From Porphyromonas loveana (lineage in GTDB: Bacteria; Bacteroidota; Bacteroidia; Bacteroidales; Porphyromonadaceae), in assembly GCF_003096695.1 (NCBI RefSeq), contig NZ_QEKY01000010.1:1-64000 (forward strand): 64,000 bases of DNA. The letters run 5' to 3'. Shown piece after piece: positions 8,823-17,164 of the stretch. The translations under genes were made by a program, and so were the position numbers. The notes under the pieces are model-generated. The model worked only from the letters and a program-made list of their open reading frames with translations, did not search any database and was not told the DNA's origin. Each line of letters begins with the position of its first letter. The stretch's first letter is position 1.

Positions 8823-8990
8823 GTCGTACGTGAACGACACCTTAAAAAACTGTTTTTGGGACTATCCGGACGTTGATGATGATCCCAAAAACAGAAATTC
8901 TATAGAAGTGTATGGCAATACAAGCTTGATTTGCAGCTTTTCTCACCAATGTTTGATCTACTTCCTTAGATCGAACATATGCTGAGTGAG
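8818..8990. repeat. Cluster of inverted repeats next to the 43-bp array
   Basis: Three hairpins in a row: GGTCGT...ACGACAC (about 8819-8841), a perfect 12-bp stem CTGTTTTTGGGA / TCCCAAAAACAG (8850-8861 with 8883-8894), and TGTTTGATCT / AGATCGAACA inside CTCAC / GTGAG (8942-8990). Together with the tandem array this makes a structured unit of about 470 bp with no coding capacity. A MITE-like element is one explanation. Confidence 0.65.
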
Positions 8991-9090
8991 AACCTCAAAA
9001 GGAGGTGTTTTTCATTTGGTTGTATATTTGCCAACATGGAAATGATCCCTTGCGACAAGCTACATAATGTCGTATGTGCTAAATGGAGCC

Positions 9091-10011
9091 TTATAAATTG
9101 GCGCCGAGCCAGTAGCCGATGAGGCGGGGTGCTTCAGGAGGCAAAAGCTGATCGGGTGGTAGCTCCCTGAAATATCGATCAGTGACGGAAGGCTGAGACG
9201 ACTCCATTTCGCCGCGCTTCTGCGCATTGGAGAGGAGGATCTTTTTATTCTGTCGGAGCCACTGCAGTTGTTCGGAAGTAAAACCGAACAACCATTCCTC
9301 CGTAGCATCGGGGAAAACGGCACGCATCAGGCGGAAGATATCGCCCCAGTATTCGAGTTGAAAACGGAGTGTGAGCACTGTCTCTCGGGGCAAAGGACGC
9401 TCGGAGCAGATCCAGCCGAGCAATGCATCGCGAACAACGTACTCGGGCGACATCGTCTGTCGCTCATAATCACTGAAGAACTGTACGTATATGGGATAGT
9501 CGGGACGGATGTATTTGTCGATAGCCACCGATACCAGATCGGGTAGAGCGACTACACTTTGTTGCAGGCCGCTCACATGAAATCCCACGTACTGCGGTAC
9601 AGCCATTGTGGGTTCCAACTGTTGCAGACGGTCGAAAGCTGCGATGATGCTCCTTGCTATCGAATCGGCCACGCCTCGTGAGTAAGCAGTCTCTGTATCG
9701 GCATAGAGCCGTAGCAGTTGCGGATGGCGATACATACGCAAGAGTACCTCGGCAGCATGCTCTTCCTGTGCATTGGGATCGAGGACGCGATAGGCCAACC
9801 AATCGGCATTGGCCGGGTCTTCACGTACAAGGCGGGCTATTTCTGCCTGAGGATTGGATGCAGTAGCAGCAGCATAGTAGAGGCTGTCCAGGCGAAGCAC
9901 CTTTTTTGCCTGCTGTATCTTCTGAGCGTTGAGCCATGTCGCCATCGTGAAGAGTAGGGCGAAAGATAGGAGACAGCGCCTCCCCATGTTATTGATTGCT
10001 TTCATAATCAT
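9091..10011 (-). CDS. Secreted GldB-like protein (hypothetical)
   Basis: 306 residues with a signal peptide (about 1-30, hydrophobic CLLSFALLFTMATWL, cut after LNA). The middle and end resemble GldB, a gliding/T9SS-associated envelope protein with a DUF2268-like peptidase fold: DKYIRPDYPIYVQFF, RFQLEYWGDIFRLM, GFTSEQLQWLRQNKKIL and a closing PRLIGYWLG. GldB-type proteins normally continue past that last motif, whereas this one stops three residues later, so it looks C-terminally shortened. It has no lipobox cysteine. A TACTTTAG near-match to the -7 element lies just upstream. The family assignment is by pattern only. Confidence 0.55.
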   Translation of the reverse strand: MIMKAINNMGRRCLLSFALLFTMATWLNAQKIQQAKKVLRLDSLYYAAATASNPQAEIARLVREDPANADWLAYRVLDPNAQEEHAAEVLLRMYRHPQLLRLYADTETAYSRGVADSIARSIIAAFDRLQQLEPTMAVPQYVGFHVSGLQQSVVALPDLVSVAIDKYIRPDYPIYVQFFSDYERQTMSPEYVVRDALLGWICSERPLPRETVLTLRFQLEYWGDIFRLMRAVFPDATEEWLFGFTSEQLQWLRQNKKILLSNAQKRGEMESSQPSVTDRYFRELPPDQLLPPEAPRLIGYWLGANL

Positions 10012-10024
10012 CTGTCTGAGGTTA

Positions 10025-10032
10025 CTAAAGTA
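10025..10032 (-). promoter_or_regulatory. Possible -7 element (TACTTTAG)
   Basis: One mismatch to TAnnTTTG, 14 nt upstream of the GldB-like ATG on the minus strand. Confidence 0.35.
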
Positions 10033-10065
10033 GCGCGCTTTTTTCAGATTCCAATAAATATTGTT

Positions 10066-10073
10066 TACATTTG
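10066..10073 (+). promoter_or_regulatory. -7 promoter element (TACATTTG) of mscL
   Basis: Perfect TAnnTTTG match, predicting a leader of about 75 nt before the mscL ATG. The leader contains an inverted repeat AGTAGTC / GACTACT (10098-10131) with CCCAT-C-ATGGG inside it. Confidence 0.5.
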
Positions 10074-10153
10074 ACCTTGTAACGTCATATAATCGTTAGT
10101 AGTCGATAGCGTTACCCATCATGGGACTACTGACATAACAAATAAAAGTATTT

Positions 10154-10573
10154 ATGAAGAAATTTATTCAGGACTTCAAAGCGTTTGCACTCAAGGGCAA
10201 CGTAGTGGACATGGCAGTCGGTGTGATCATCGGTGGTGCCTTTGGCAAGATTGTTTCCTCTTTGGTAAACGACATTATCATGCCTCCTATCAGTATGCTG
10301 ACAGGTGGTGTGAACTTCGCCGACCTCAAGGTGGTGCTCAGCGATGCAGTGATGGAAGGCGGCGAGATCGTAAAGCCGGAAGTGGCTTGGAACTATGGTA
10401 ATTTCATCCAAACAACTATTGACTTCCTCATTCTCGCGTTCGTGATCTTCCTCATGATCAAAGCCATCATGGCTGCAAAGAAGAAAGAAGAGGAAGTTCC
10501 TGCCGAGCCTGCTCCGACGCCGGAGGATATCCAGTTGCTCACAGAAATCCGCGATCTGCTCAAGAAGCAATAA
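10154..10573 (+). CDS. mscL: Large-conductance mechanosensitive channel MscL
   Basis: 139 residues, the normal size. The N-terminal amphipathic helix and pore helix TM1 carry the family signature ([21 protein letters not shown], about 12-32). TM2 is at about 90-107 ([14 protein letters not shown]). A charged cytoplasmic helical bundle follows at the C-terminus ([16 protein letters not shown]). The homopentamer opens under membrane tension to release solutes on osmotic downshock. It appears monocistronic. The sequence differs from the P. gingivalis MscL I remember at several positions, which is one reason not to name the species. Confidence 0.97.
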   Translation: MKKFIQDFKAFALKGNVVDMAVGVIIGGAFGKIVSSLVNDIIMPPISMLTGGVNFADLKVVLSDAVMEGGEIVKPEVAWNYGNFIQTTIDFLILAFVIFLMIKAIMAAKKKEEEVPAEPAPTPEDIQLLTEIRDLLKKQ

Positions 10574-10762
10574 GCACGCACTTCTCCATCACCTGCACGG
10601 AGCAGCTATGTTCCTGCAGAGACGGTGGAGCAGAGAATCTCACAGCCGCCGTCCTGTGCTTCGCGCCGAGGGATAATACTATCCGCCTTGCCGAAGAATG
10701 GGGCGGCAGTCTCTATTACAACCACCAAGCTAAACGACCATCAGTCTTTAATCTGAGGAGAT

Positions 10763-11152
10763 ATGGTAGGACGCAGCAGTAGAAAACAGCATTATGACCA
10801 AACCGGCCCGAGCAAACGACGCATGATCACAGGTGCGATCGTCCTCGTTGTCATCTGCATTCAGCTTATCAGACTATGCACTAACGAGAGGTCGCAGGAT
10901 ATGGCCAAGAAGCAACATGATAATTCCTATTGGCTCAATTACGACCCCTCTCGTCCTGCAACGGACATTGCCAACTACGACTATGACAATCGCCTTATCA
11001 TCTATCGTGACACGCTGCGACATGCCGGAGACCTCGATTCTCTTCATTGGTTGCCTGCCGCTAACGATGAAAAAGCTGAAGACGACGATCGCGAACCGCT
11101 GAACGATTACGAAGACTATTTCGGCGAACTATACGACTATTATCACGATTGA
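10763..11152 (+). CDS. Hypothetical single-pass membrane protein upstream of porX
   Basis: 129 residues: a basic N-terminus, one hydrophobic segment (about 22-40, ITGAIVLVVICIQLI), then a hydrophilic domain that ends in a very acidic, tyrosine-rich tail (EPLNDYEDYFGELYDYYHD). Topology is probably N-in. I do not recognise the family. It precedes porX in the same direction, 85 bp apart, so co-transcription is possible. Confidence 0.6.
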   Translation: MVGRSSRKQHYDQTGPSKRRMITGAIVLVVICIQLIRLCTNERSQDMAKKQHDNSYWLNYDPSRPATDIANYDYDNRLIIYRDTLRHAGDLDSLHWLPAANDEKAEDDDREPLNDYEDYFGELYDYYHD

Positions 11153-11237
11153 GGACGATTCTTCTTTGGTGAGGACAACATTAAACCTGTCAGACTCGTT
11201 ACACCCTATATATAATAGAGCAAACTATCAAGCAAAC

Positions 11238-12782
11238 ATGAAACCCTATACTGTCCTTTGGGCGGATGATGAGATCGATCTGCTCAAGCCCCACATCCTT
11301 TTTCTCGAACAAAAAGGTTATCAAGTAACCCCTGTGCTGAGTGGTAACGATGCTATCGATGCGATACAGAGTGCCGACTATGATATCGTCTTTCTCGATG
11401 AGAATATGCCTGGTATCAGCGGGCTGGATGCGCTGCAAAGGATCAAAGAACTCAAACCCTTCGTTCCCGTGGTTATGGTGACCAAGAGTGAGGAGGAACA
11501 CATCATGACTCAGGCGATCGGTGGGAAGATTGCTGACTATCTGATCAAACCGGTGAATCCGCATCAGCTCCTTCTCTCACTCAAAAAGAATCTGCAACAA
11601 AGCAGTATTATCAGCGAAACGACCAATACGAACTACCGGCAGGAATTCTCGCAATTGGGTGCCCAAATGAGCGGCCGACTCTCTTTCGATGAATGGAAAG
11701 AACTATACCGTCGTATCGTATTCTGGGAGATCGAGTTGGAGCAGGCCGACAAGCAGATGAGCGATCTGCTGGAGATGCAGAAACAAGAAGCCAATCGACT
11801 CTTTGCCCGCTTCGTCATGCAGAACTACAAGGACTGGATAGCCAAACCGGAAACGCGTCCGACGATGAGCCCCGATCTCTTCAAAGAGAAAGTCTTTCCC
11901 TTATTGGACAAGGATGAGAAGGTTTTCTTCATCTTGATCGATAATTTCCGTTTGGATCAGTGGGAAAGCGTGAAGTCGATGCTCAGCGATTTTTACACCT
12001 TCGATGAGGATCTTTATCTTTCCATCCTGCCTACCGCCACACAGTATGCGCGCAATTCGATCTTCTCAGGGCTAATGCCGCTACAGATCGAGAAGATGTT
12101 TCCCGACCTGTGGGTGGACGAGGAGAGCGAGGAGGGGAAGAACCTGAACGAAGAGCCGATGATCCGCACGCTGATAGAGCGCTACCGCAAGTCCTATAGC
12201 TTCTCTTACAACAAAGTGTACGAAACCAAGTATGGCGAACGCATGCTTGCTCAGATCAAGTCGCTCTCACAGAACCAGCTGAACGTAATCGTACTCAACT
12301 TTGTGGATATGCTTTCGCATGCTCGTACGGATAGTAAGATGATACGTGAATTGGCTTCAAACGAAGCTGCTTACCGCTCGCTGACGAAGAGTTGGTTCAA
12401 GCACTCAATCACTTACAACCTTTTCCAAAGCATCGCAAAGATGGGATACAAGGTGGTGCTGACGACAGACCACGGTACCATCCAGGTGAAGAACCCCGTC
12501 AAAGTGGTAGGAGACAGAAATACAAATACCAACCTCCGCTACAAGGTGGGCAAGAATTTGGACTACAATGCCAAGGAGGTATTCGAGATCAACAACCCCA
12601 AGAGCGTAGGGCTTCCGCACAACAACTTGTCGGATAAATTTATCTTCACCAAGGAGGATGATTTCTTCGCTTATCCCAATAACTACAATCACTACGTGCA
12701 GTACTATCGCAATACTTTCCAGCACGGAGGCATATCGCTCGAAGAAATGCTCGTGCCGGTGATAACCATGCAACCTAAATAG
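11238..12782 (+). CDS. porX: PorX, response regulator of type IX secretion
   Basis: 514 residues from the ATG at 11238. An upstream ATG at 11166 would add 24 residues that do not look like part of a receiver domain. Residues 1-125 form a CheY-like receiver with acidic pair D10/D11, phospho-acceptor D54 (VFLDENMPG) and K104. A helical linker follows to about 205. The rest is a PglZ/alkaline-phosphatase-superfamily domain with candidate metal ligands D235, D357, H361, D411, H412 and H496. In P. gingivalis PorX partners with the sensor PorY and is needed for expression of T9SS genes and gingipain secretion. tsaE follows after 15 bp. Its T9SS role is taken from that literature. Confidence 0.95.
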   Translation: MKPYTVLWADDEIDLLKPHILFLEQKGYQVTPVLSGNDAIDAIQSADYDIVFLDENMPGISGLDALQRIKELKPFVPVVMVTKSEEEHIMTQAIGGKIADYLIKPVNPHQLLLSLKKNLQQSSIISETTNTNYRQEFSQLGAQMSGRLSFDEWKELYRRIVFWEIELEQADKQMSDLLEMQKQEANRLFARFVMQNYKDWIAKPETRPTMSPDLFKEKVFPLLDKDEKVFFILIDNFRLDQWESVKSMLSDFYTFDEDLYLSILPTATQYARNSIFSGLMPLQIEKMFPDLWVDEESEEGKNLNEEPMIRTLIERYRKSYSFSYNKVYETKYGERMLAQIKSLSQNQLNVIVLNFVDMLSHARTDSKMIRELASNEAAYRSLTKSWFKHSITYNLFQSIAKMGYKVVLTTDHGTIQVKNPVKVVGDRNTNTNLRYKVGKNLDYNAKEVFEINNPKSVGLPHNNLSDKFIFTKEDDFFAYPNNYNHYVQYYRNTFQHGGISLEEMLVPVITMQPK

Positions 12783-12797
12783 ACAACCCTCCATATT

Positions 12798-13214
12798 ATG
12801 AATACAATCATCATCGATGGCACTTCCGACCTCGAACGTGCAGCGCATGACTTCATCGCCCAGATGGAAGATCATACGGTCTTTGCCTTTCATGCCCCCA
12901 TGGGAACGGGCAAGACGACATTCATCAAGGCCGTATGCGAGGAGTTGGGCGTAGCGGATGTAATCAATAGTCCCACCTTCTCCATTATCAACGAGTACCG
13001 ATCGGACCAAACGGGCGAACTCATCTATCACTTCGATTGCTATCGCCTTAATAAGATAGAGGATGCGCTCAATCTTGGTGTAGAGGACTACTTCGAGAGC
13101 GGAAGTCTGTGCTTCATCGAGTGGCCGGAGCTGTTGGCTCCCATTCTGCCAAGCGATACGGTCATGGTTCATATCGAAGAAATGGAGGACGGCAAGCGCC
13201 GCCTTACTTTCTGA
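12798..13214 (+). CDS. tsaE: TsaE, tRNA threonylcarbamoyladenosine biosynthesis ATPase
   Basis: 138 residues, full length. It has a P-loop [10 protein letters not shown] at 33-42, the family segment [10 protein letters not shown], a Walker-B-like HFDCYRL, and LCFIEWPE near the end. TsaE works with TsaB and TsaD to make t6A at position 37 of ANN-decoding tRNAs. The gene lies 15 bp after porX, an order I associate with Bacteroidetes in general. Confidence 0.95.
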   Translation: MNTIIIDGTSDLERAAHDFIAQMEDHTVFAFHAPMGTGKTTFIKAVCEELGVADVINSPTFSIINEYRSDQTGELIYHFDCYRLNKIEDALNLGVEDYFESGSLCFIEWPELLAPILPSDTVMVHIEEMEDGKRRLTF

Positions 13215-13237
13215 TCCATTGGTTAAACATCTGCCTC

Positions 13238-13453
13238 ATGCCGTCCATCCTGCAAAACTTCTACCTCATCTTGTTCATCCTGATCGGATTGGTAGCGCTG
13301 CTCACGGCCCTGCTTTGCCCCGATTGGTTGCTCAGCAGCCGCGGTGCACAGATGTGGGTGCGCGCTTTCGGTCGGCAAGGAGCGCGTTGGTTTTACATGG
13401 TCGTGGGGGTAGCTTTGCTCGTAGTGGCTACGATCGGCCTGTGTAGGCTGTAG
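13238..13453 (+). CDS. Small two-TM membrane protein, Imm17-like
   Basis: 71 residues from the ATG at 13238, 23 bp after tsaE. Two hydrophobic helices (about 7-28 and 48-68) flank a conserved-looking loop with NFYLILF, PDWLL and the block FGRQGARWFYMVVG. The FGR-x-GAR-x-FY pattern recalls the Imm17 family (small membrane proteins named as putative immunity proteins of polymorphic toxin systems). No toxin gene is near, so an immunity role is not supported by context. The longer open frame starting at 13109 overlaps tsaE and is less likely. Confidence 0.6.
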   Translation: MPSILQNFYLILFILIGLVALLTALLCPDWLLSSRGAQMWVRAFGRQGARWFYMVVGVALLVVATIGLCRL

Positions 13454-13485
13454 TGTGATGTAAGGCCTTTTCGGCGCGAAAGCCC

Positions 13486-13493
13486 TACATTTG
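13486..13493 (+). promoter_or_regulatory. -7 promoter element (TACATTTG) of rbfA
   Basis: Perfect TAnnTTTG match 60 nt upstream of the rbfA ATG, so rbfA may have its own promoter besides read-through from porX. Confidence 0.5.
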
Positions 13494-13553
13494 TATGCGT
13501 AATTCCGTCTGTCACGACGGGCTCATCATATTCAACACAATAAATACCCCGCA

Positions 13554-13889
13554 ATGGATAATAAAAGACTAAGCAAAATAGAACGACTGATTCAGAAGGA
13601 ACTCGGAGAGATATTCCTCCGCGATGCCAAGTCCTTACCCGGATTGCTGATTTCGGTCACAAATGTGCGCGTCAGCCCCGACTTGGGCATCGCTCGCGTG
13701 CATCTGAGTATATTCCCCTCCGACAAGGGAACCGAGATACTCGAAAGCATCAAGCATAACACCAAGACCATCCGCTACGACCTGGGGCAGCAAGTGCGCA
13801 CCCAACTGCGCAAGATTCCCGAGCTGTCGTTCTTTCTGGATGATTCGCTCGACTATTTGGAGAATATCGACCGTCTGCTCAAGCAATAA
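13554..13889 (+). CDS. rbfA: Ribosome-binding factor A
   Basis: 111 residues, normal length. It has the KH-like RbfA fold with RLSKIERLIQKELGEIF at the start, VRVSPDLGIARVHLS in the central strand region and RKIPELSFFLDDS near the end. It assists 16S rRNA 5'-end processing and late 30S assembly. The next gene starts 24 bp after its stop, so the two probably share a transcript. Confidence 0.95.
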   Translation: MDNKRLSKIERLIQKELGEIFLRDAKSLPGLLISVTNVRVSPDLGIARVHLSIFPSDKGTEILESIKHNTKTIRYDLGQQVRTQLRKIPELSFFLDDSLDYLENIDRLLKQ

Positions 13890-13913
13890 ACAGGCTCCCC
13901 TCAGCGCGTCTCT

Positions 13914-15137
13914 GTGAACTTCCCATTCTTCATAGCTCGTCGCTATCTGTTCTCGCGCAAGCGATTCAGCGCTGTCAATGTCGTTTCGCTTGTTTCGGCA
14001 GTGGCTATCTGTGTCGTCTCTTCCGCCTTGGTGTGCATCCTCTCTATCTTCAACGGATATGAGAGCCTGATCATGAAGCACTCGGCCGTGACGGATCCCC
14101 CGCTATTGATTCGTACAGCGGATCACTCGATGTTGCATGCTGATGACGCTACACTGCTTTCCGCTCTGCAGACGGCAGGCATCAGCTCCTATAGCTTCAC
14201 CCTCAAGGGAGAAGGTCTCGTTCGTACCTCTCTCCGACAGCAGGCCGTCGCACTCCTTGGTGTGGATGATCGCTATGTCGGCACGGTCAACATCGATTCT
14301 ATCGCCTTTGCCGGCACCTTTTCCATCGAAGGCTTGTCAGGTATGGCTGCACTCAACGTAGGGGCGGCCACTGCTGCAGAGATGCAGCTCGGAGTCGGTT
14401 TTGTGGATCCTGTGGAGATTATTGTACCTCGGCGTGTCGGTCTTATCAATCCGCTTGTTCCTGCCGGAGCTTTCAAGTCGATGGAGGGAAAAGTTGCCTC
14501 GGTCATAGCCTCCGGCATGGAACCGACGGATCATACCATCATCCTATCTCTCGACAGCCTGCGTCGTCTCCTTGATTATACAGAGCAGGAAGCAGAGGCA
14601 GTAGCCATCCGACTACAAGCCGATGGTGAACCGGAGCAAGTTGCAGCTACACTTAGGTCTGTTTTGGGCGAGGGCTATCAAGTACTTGATTTGGCAGGAC
14701 AGCACCCCGAAGTCTCCCAACTCGTCTCGATGGAGAAATGGATGAGTTACTTCATCCTGCTGTTCATTCTCGTCCTCGCCGCTTTCAATATCGTCAGCAG
14801 TCTCTCCATGCTCTTGATAGAGAAGAAGGAGGACATCGCCACGCTTCACTCCCTTGGTGCATCGCGCCAGGTCATTGCCCGTATCTTTAGGATGGAAGGT
14901 ATGCTTGTCTCTCTTATTGGAGCCGTTGTCGGCATCGTCATCGGCATCGCACTTTGTCTTGCGCAGCAAACTTACGGCCTCGTTACATTACAGATAGGAC
15001 TCTCTTCTGTACCTTATCCCATTCGGATCGATGCCTTAGACCTCGCACTCATCTTCCTCACGATATTTGCGCTCAGCTATGCCGCAGCCTACTATCCCGT
15101 CCACTATTTCATCAATCGCAGGCTGAAGCAGAACTAA
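13914..15137 (+). CDS. LolC/LolE-like ABC transporter permease
   Basis: 407 residues starting with GTG. The N-terminal block FFIARRYLFSRKRFSAVNVVS is typical of lipoprotein-releasing permeases. TM1 (about 20-45) is followed by a large periplasmic MacB-like domain (about 50-260) and three C-terminal TMs in the FtsX domain (about 275-400), with ALIEKKEDIATLHSLGAS-type coupling helix LLIEKKEDIATLHSLGA. It probably extracts lipoproteins from the inner membrane for outer-membrane sorting. The ATPase subunit (LolD) is not in the window. Confidence 0.88.
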   Translation: MNFPFFIARRYLFSRKRFSAVNVVSLVSAVAICVVSSALVCILSIFNGYESLIMKHSAVTDPPLLIRTADHSMLHADDATLLSALQTAGISSYSFTLKGEGLVRTSLRQQAVALLGVDDRYVGTVNIDSIAFAGTFSIEGLSGMAALNVGAATAAEMQLGVGFVDPVEIIVPRRVGLINPLVPAGAFKSMEGKVASVIASGMEPTDHTIILSLDSLRRLLDYTEQEAEAVAIRLQADGEPEQVAATLRSVLGEGYQVLDLAGQHPEVSQLVSMEKWMSYFILLFILVLAAFNIVSSLSMLLIEKKEDIATLHSLGASRQVIARIFRMEGMLVSLIGAVVGIVIGIALCLAQQTYGLVTLQIGLSSVPYPIRIDALDLALIFLTIFALSYAAAYYPVHYFINRRLKQN

Positions 15138-15173
15138 GTTGGTATATCTTACCGTGTAAAAAGAAATCAAGCT

Positions 15174-15959
15174 ATGTTAGGTGCGATTATTGGAGACATT
15201 GTCGGCTCTCGGTTCGAGTTCGACAATACAACGAGAACAGATTTTGAGTTTTTCGCCCCCGAATGCTCGTACACCGACGACACTATTTGTACAGTGGCTA
15301 TTGCCGATGCCATCCTTAGGGGAACGGACTTCGGCTCCACGCTGCACCGTTGGTGTCGCAAGTATCCATATCCTATGGGTGGTTATGGAGGCTCCTTTGC
15401 TCGCTGGGTACATAGCAACGAACCACAGCCCTACAGTAGTTTTGGCAATGGTTCTGCCATGCGTGTATCGCCTTGTGGATGGCTACCTACAAGGGAGGAG
15501 GCTCTTGCAGCCGCGCGTGCTGCTTCCGAATGTACCCACAATCATCCGGAAGGGATCAAAGGTGCTGTCTGTATCGCTGACTGTATATATGCAGCTGCAC
15601 ATGGAGCAGACAAAGCCGCGATCCGACATCTTGCCATTAGCGAATACGACTATGAAAAATCAGTAGAAAGCTGTGACTACATCCGCAAGACCAATAGTTT
15701 CAACGAAACCTGCCAAGTCACCGTGCCGCAAGCTATCGCTTGTTTCCTCGAAAGTGCCGATTTTGAAAGTGCCATTCGCCTATCGGTATCAATCGGTGGA
15801 GACAGCGACACCATAGCCGCTATAGCCGGTAGTCTTGCCGAAGCCTATTATGGTATTCCCGCAAATATCGAAGAGATAGCAATGACCTTCCTTCCGCAGG
15901 AAATCATTGACGTTCTCAACACTTTCCGACAGCAGTTTTCGGTGCAGCTTCTGCATTAG
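15174..15959 (+). CDS. ADP-ribosylglycohydrolase family protein
   Basis: 261 residues, a DraG/ARH fold. The two di-magnesium sites are visible: TDDT at 34-37 and GGDSDT at 208-213, together with GNGSAMRVSP at 91-100. Such enzymes remove ADP-ribose from proteins or small molecules. Its target is unknown and no ADP-ribosyltransferase is adjacent. The stop overlaps the stop of the convergent AraC gene by 4 bp. Confidence 0.92.
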   Translation: MLGAIIGDIVGSRFEFDNTTRTDFEFFAPECSYTDDTICTVAIADAILRGTDFGSTLHRWCRKYPYPMGGYGGSFARWVHSNEPQPYSSFGNGSAMRVSPCGWLPTREEALAAARAASECTHNHPEGIKGAVCIADCIYAAAHGADKAAIRHLAISEYDYEKSVESCDYIRKTNSFNETCQVTVPQAIACFLESADFESAIRLSVSIGGDSDTIAAIAGSLAEAYYGIPANIEEIAMTFLPQEIIDVLNTFRQQFSVQLLH

Positions 15960-16876
15960 CCAAGAGAAGCTTCCGGCAATAACGGAAAAGCGAAGCCGGA
16001 TCGGCTTTTTCCGCCTTTCCGCCTGCGGAACTGTAGCGGTGTCATGCCTTCGTGTTGCTTGAAAAAGCGAATAAAATAGGAGGGTGTGCTGAAGTTATAT
16101 TCCTCCGATAGCTCCAATATACTATGGTCTGTTGTGATCAGTGAAAGCGCAATGTGCATGGCCACGTAGTCGCTTATACATTCACTTGCCGAGTGCTCCG
16201 TCAGTTCGCGGCAGATGAGATTGAGGTAGCGTGCCGAGATGCAGAGTTTATCGGCATAGAACTCCACGCTTCTCTCCGTTTTGTAATGTTGACGCAGTGA
16301 AGCCATGAATGCTTCGAAATGCTCGTGCCGACGCCCGCCCGACTGCTGCATGTTCTTGCCCGCCTCCTCGTACATACCCAGCAGCTCGAAGAGAAAAGCA
16401 GCGAGCAGATGCTTGCGTATATCCGTACCATAGACCTGCGCTTCCCGATCTTGAAGACGCAGACAGAGATGGTAGAAGCTATCCATATAGGCCAATTCGT
16501 CGTCCTTGAGGCTGATGATGGGATGATGCTCGAAGAAGATCTTCGGCTGAACATTATACCGCACGGCGTGGTAGATGAATCCTGCATGCGTGGCAATGGC
16601 AAAGCCGGCAAAGTCCGAGCTGCGTCCCAGTATATAGAGCATGCTGTCGGGCAGCAGGACGCACATCGTACCTGTGGTGAGCTGGTGCACGGTGGAGCCG
16701 ATCATCACAGTAGCCGATCCTGCTGTACACACGCCTACTCCCGCATGATGTATATAAAGCGGATTTTGTGTGCATCCGTCAACGAACCACGGACTATTAT
16801 TGAGCGGGGTGACAAAAAAGAAAAACTCTTCGCCCAAATCATCAAAAGGCAGCTGCGTACGATCGTTTCCTGTCAT
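15956..16876 (-). CDS. AraC-family transcriptional regulator
   Basis: 306 residues. The N-terminal cupin-like sensor domain spans about 30-180 (GVGVCTAGSATVMIG and YILGRSSDFAGFAI). The C-terminal AraC DNA-binding domain has two helix-turn-helix units at about 200-295, including SVEFYADKLCISARYLN and NFSTPSYFIRFFKQHEGMTP. Target genes cannot be named. A TATATTTG promoter element lies just upstream. Confidence 0.93.
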   Translation of the reverse strand: MTGNDRTQLPFDDLGEEFFFFVTPLNNSPWFVDGCTQNPLYIHHAGVGVCTAGSATVMIGSTVHQLTTGTMCVLLPDSMLYILGRSSDFAGFAIATHAGFIYHAVRYNVQPKIFFEHHPIISLKDDELAYMDSFYHLCLRLQDREAQVYGTDIRKHLLAAFLFELLGMYEEAGKNMQQSGGRRHEHFEAFMASLRQHYKTERSVEFYADKLCISARYLNLICRELTEHSASECISDYVAMHIALSLITTDHSILELSEEYNFSTPSYFIRFFKQHEGMTPLQFRRRKGGKSRSGFAFPLLPEASLG

Positions 16877-16898
16877 TTCATCTTCGTTATTCTACACA

Positions 16899-16906
16899 CA
16901 AATATA
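16899..16906 (-). promoter_or_regulatory. -7 promoter element (TATATTTG) of the AraC gene
   Basis: Perfect match on the minus strand, 23 nt before the ATG at 16876. Confidence 0.6.
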
Positions 16907-17078
16907 CGATTCGTTGGGAGATAGAGACGGAATGAGACTACGCTCTCCTTCCATGTGGGGCGACCGTGACGTGCCTATTCTGGAAACTGTTCGATGGGAG
17001 AGAAGCACATTTGATGCCTTCGCTAAGATGAAAAAATGATTTTTTTGCCGAAATAATGTGTTGTTTGACATAAAGTAC

Positions 17079-17086
17079 TATATTTG
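17079..17086 (+). promoter_or_regulatory. -7 promoter element (TATATTTG) of small RNA copy 1
   Basis: Perfect TAnnTTTG match placed 7 nt before the predicted 5' end of the putative small RNA. The second copy of the RNA has the identical octamer at the same distance. Confidence 0.6.
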
Positions 17087-17092
17087 TACTGT

Positions 17093-17164
17093 GTTTTTCA
17101 TGGTATTAGATTTTAAGGTTAATTGAAGAGCGAGCCGTCGGGAGATGTCTCGCTCTGTTTTTTT
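17093..17164 (+). ncRNA. Putative small RNA, copy 1 of a paralogous pair
   Basis: A compact transcription unit of about 72 nt. It consists of a 34-nt block (17090-17123, including TTTTTCATGGTATTAGATTT) that recurs exactly at 29561-29594, followed by a hairpin AGAGCGAG / CTCGCTCT (17127-17134 with 17149-17156) and a T-run to 17164. Conserved 5' part, variable 3' terminator stem and its own promoter are what a trans-acting sRNA family would look like. From memory, a family of paralogous sRNAs with a similar core exists in Bacteroides. That link is not verified. No ORF fits inside. Confidence 0.65.

Noticed and set aside
10574-10762. A fairly smooth plus-strand frame after mscL (reads through RLAEEWGGSLYYNHQAK)
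   Set aside because: It has no start codon, overlaps mscL in another frame and ends just inside the next gene. No family is recognisable.
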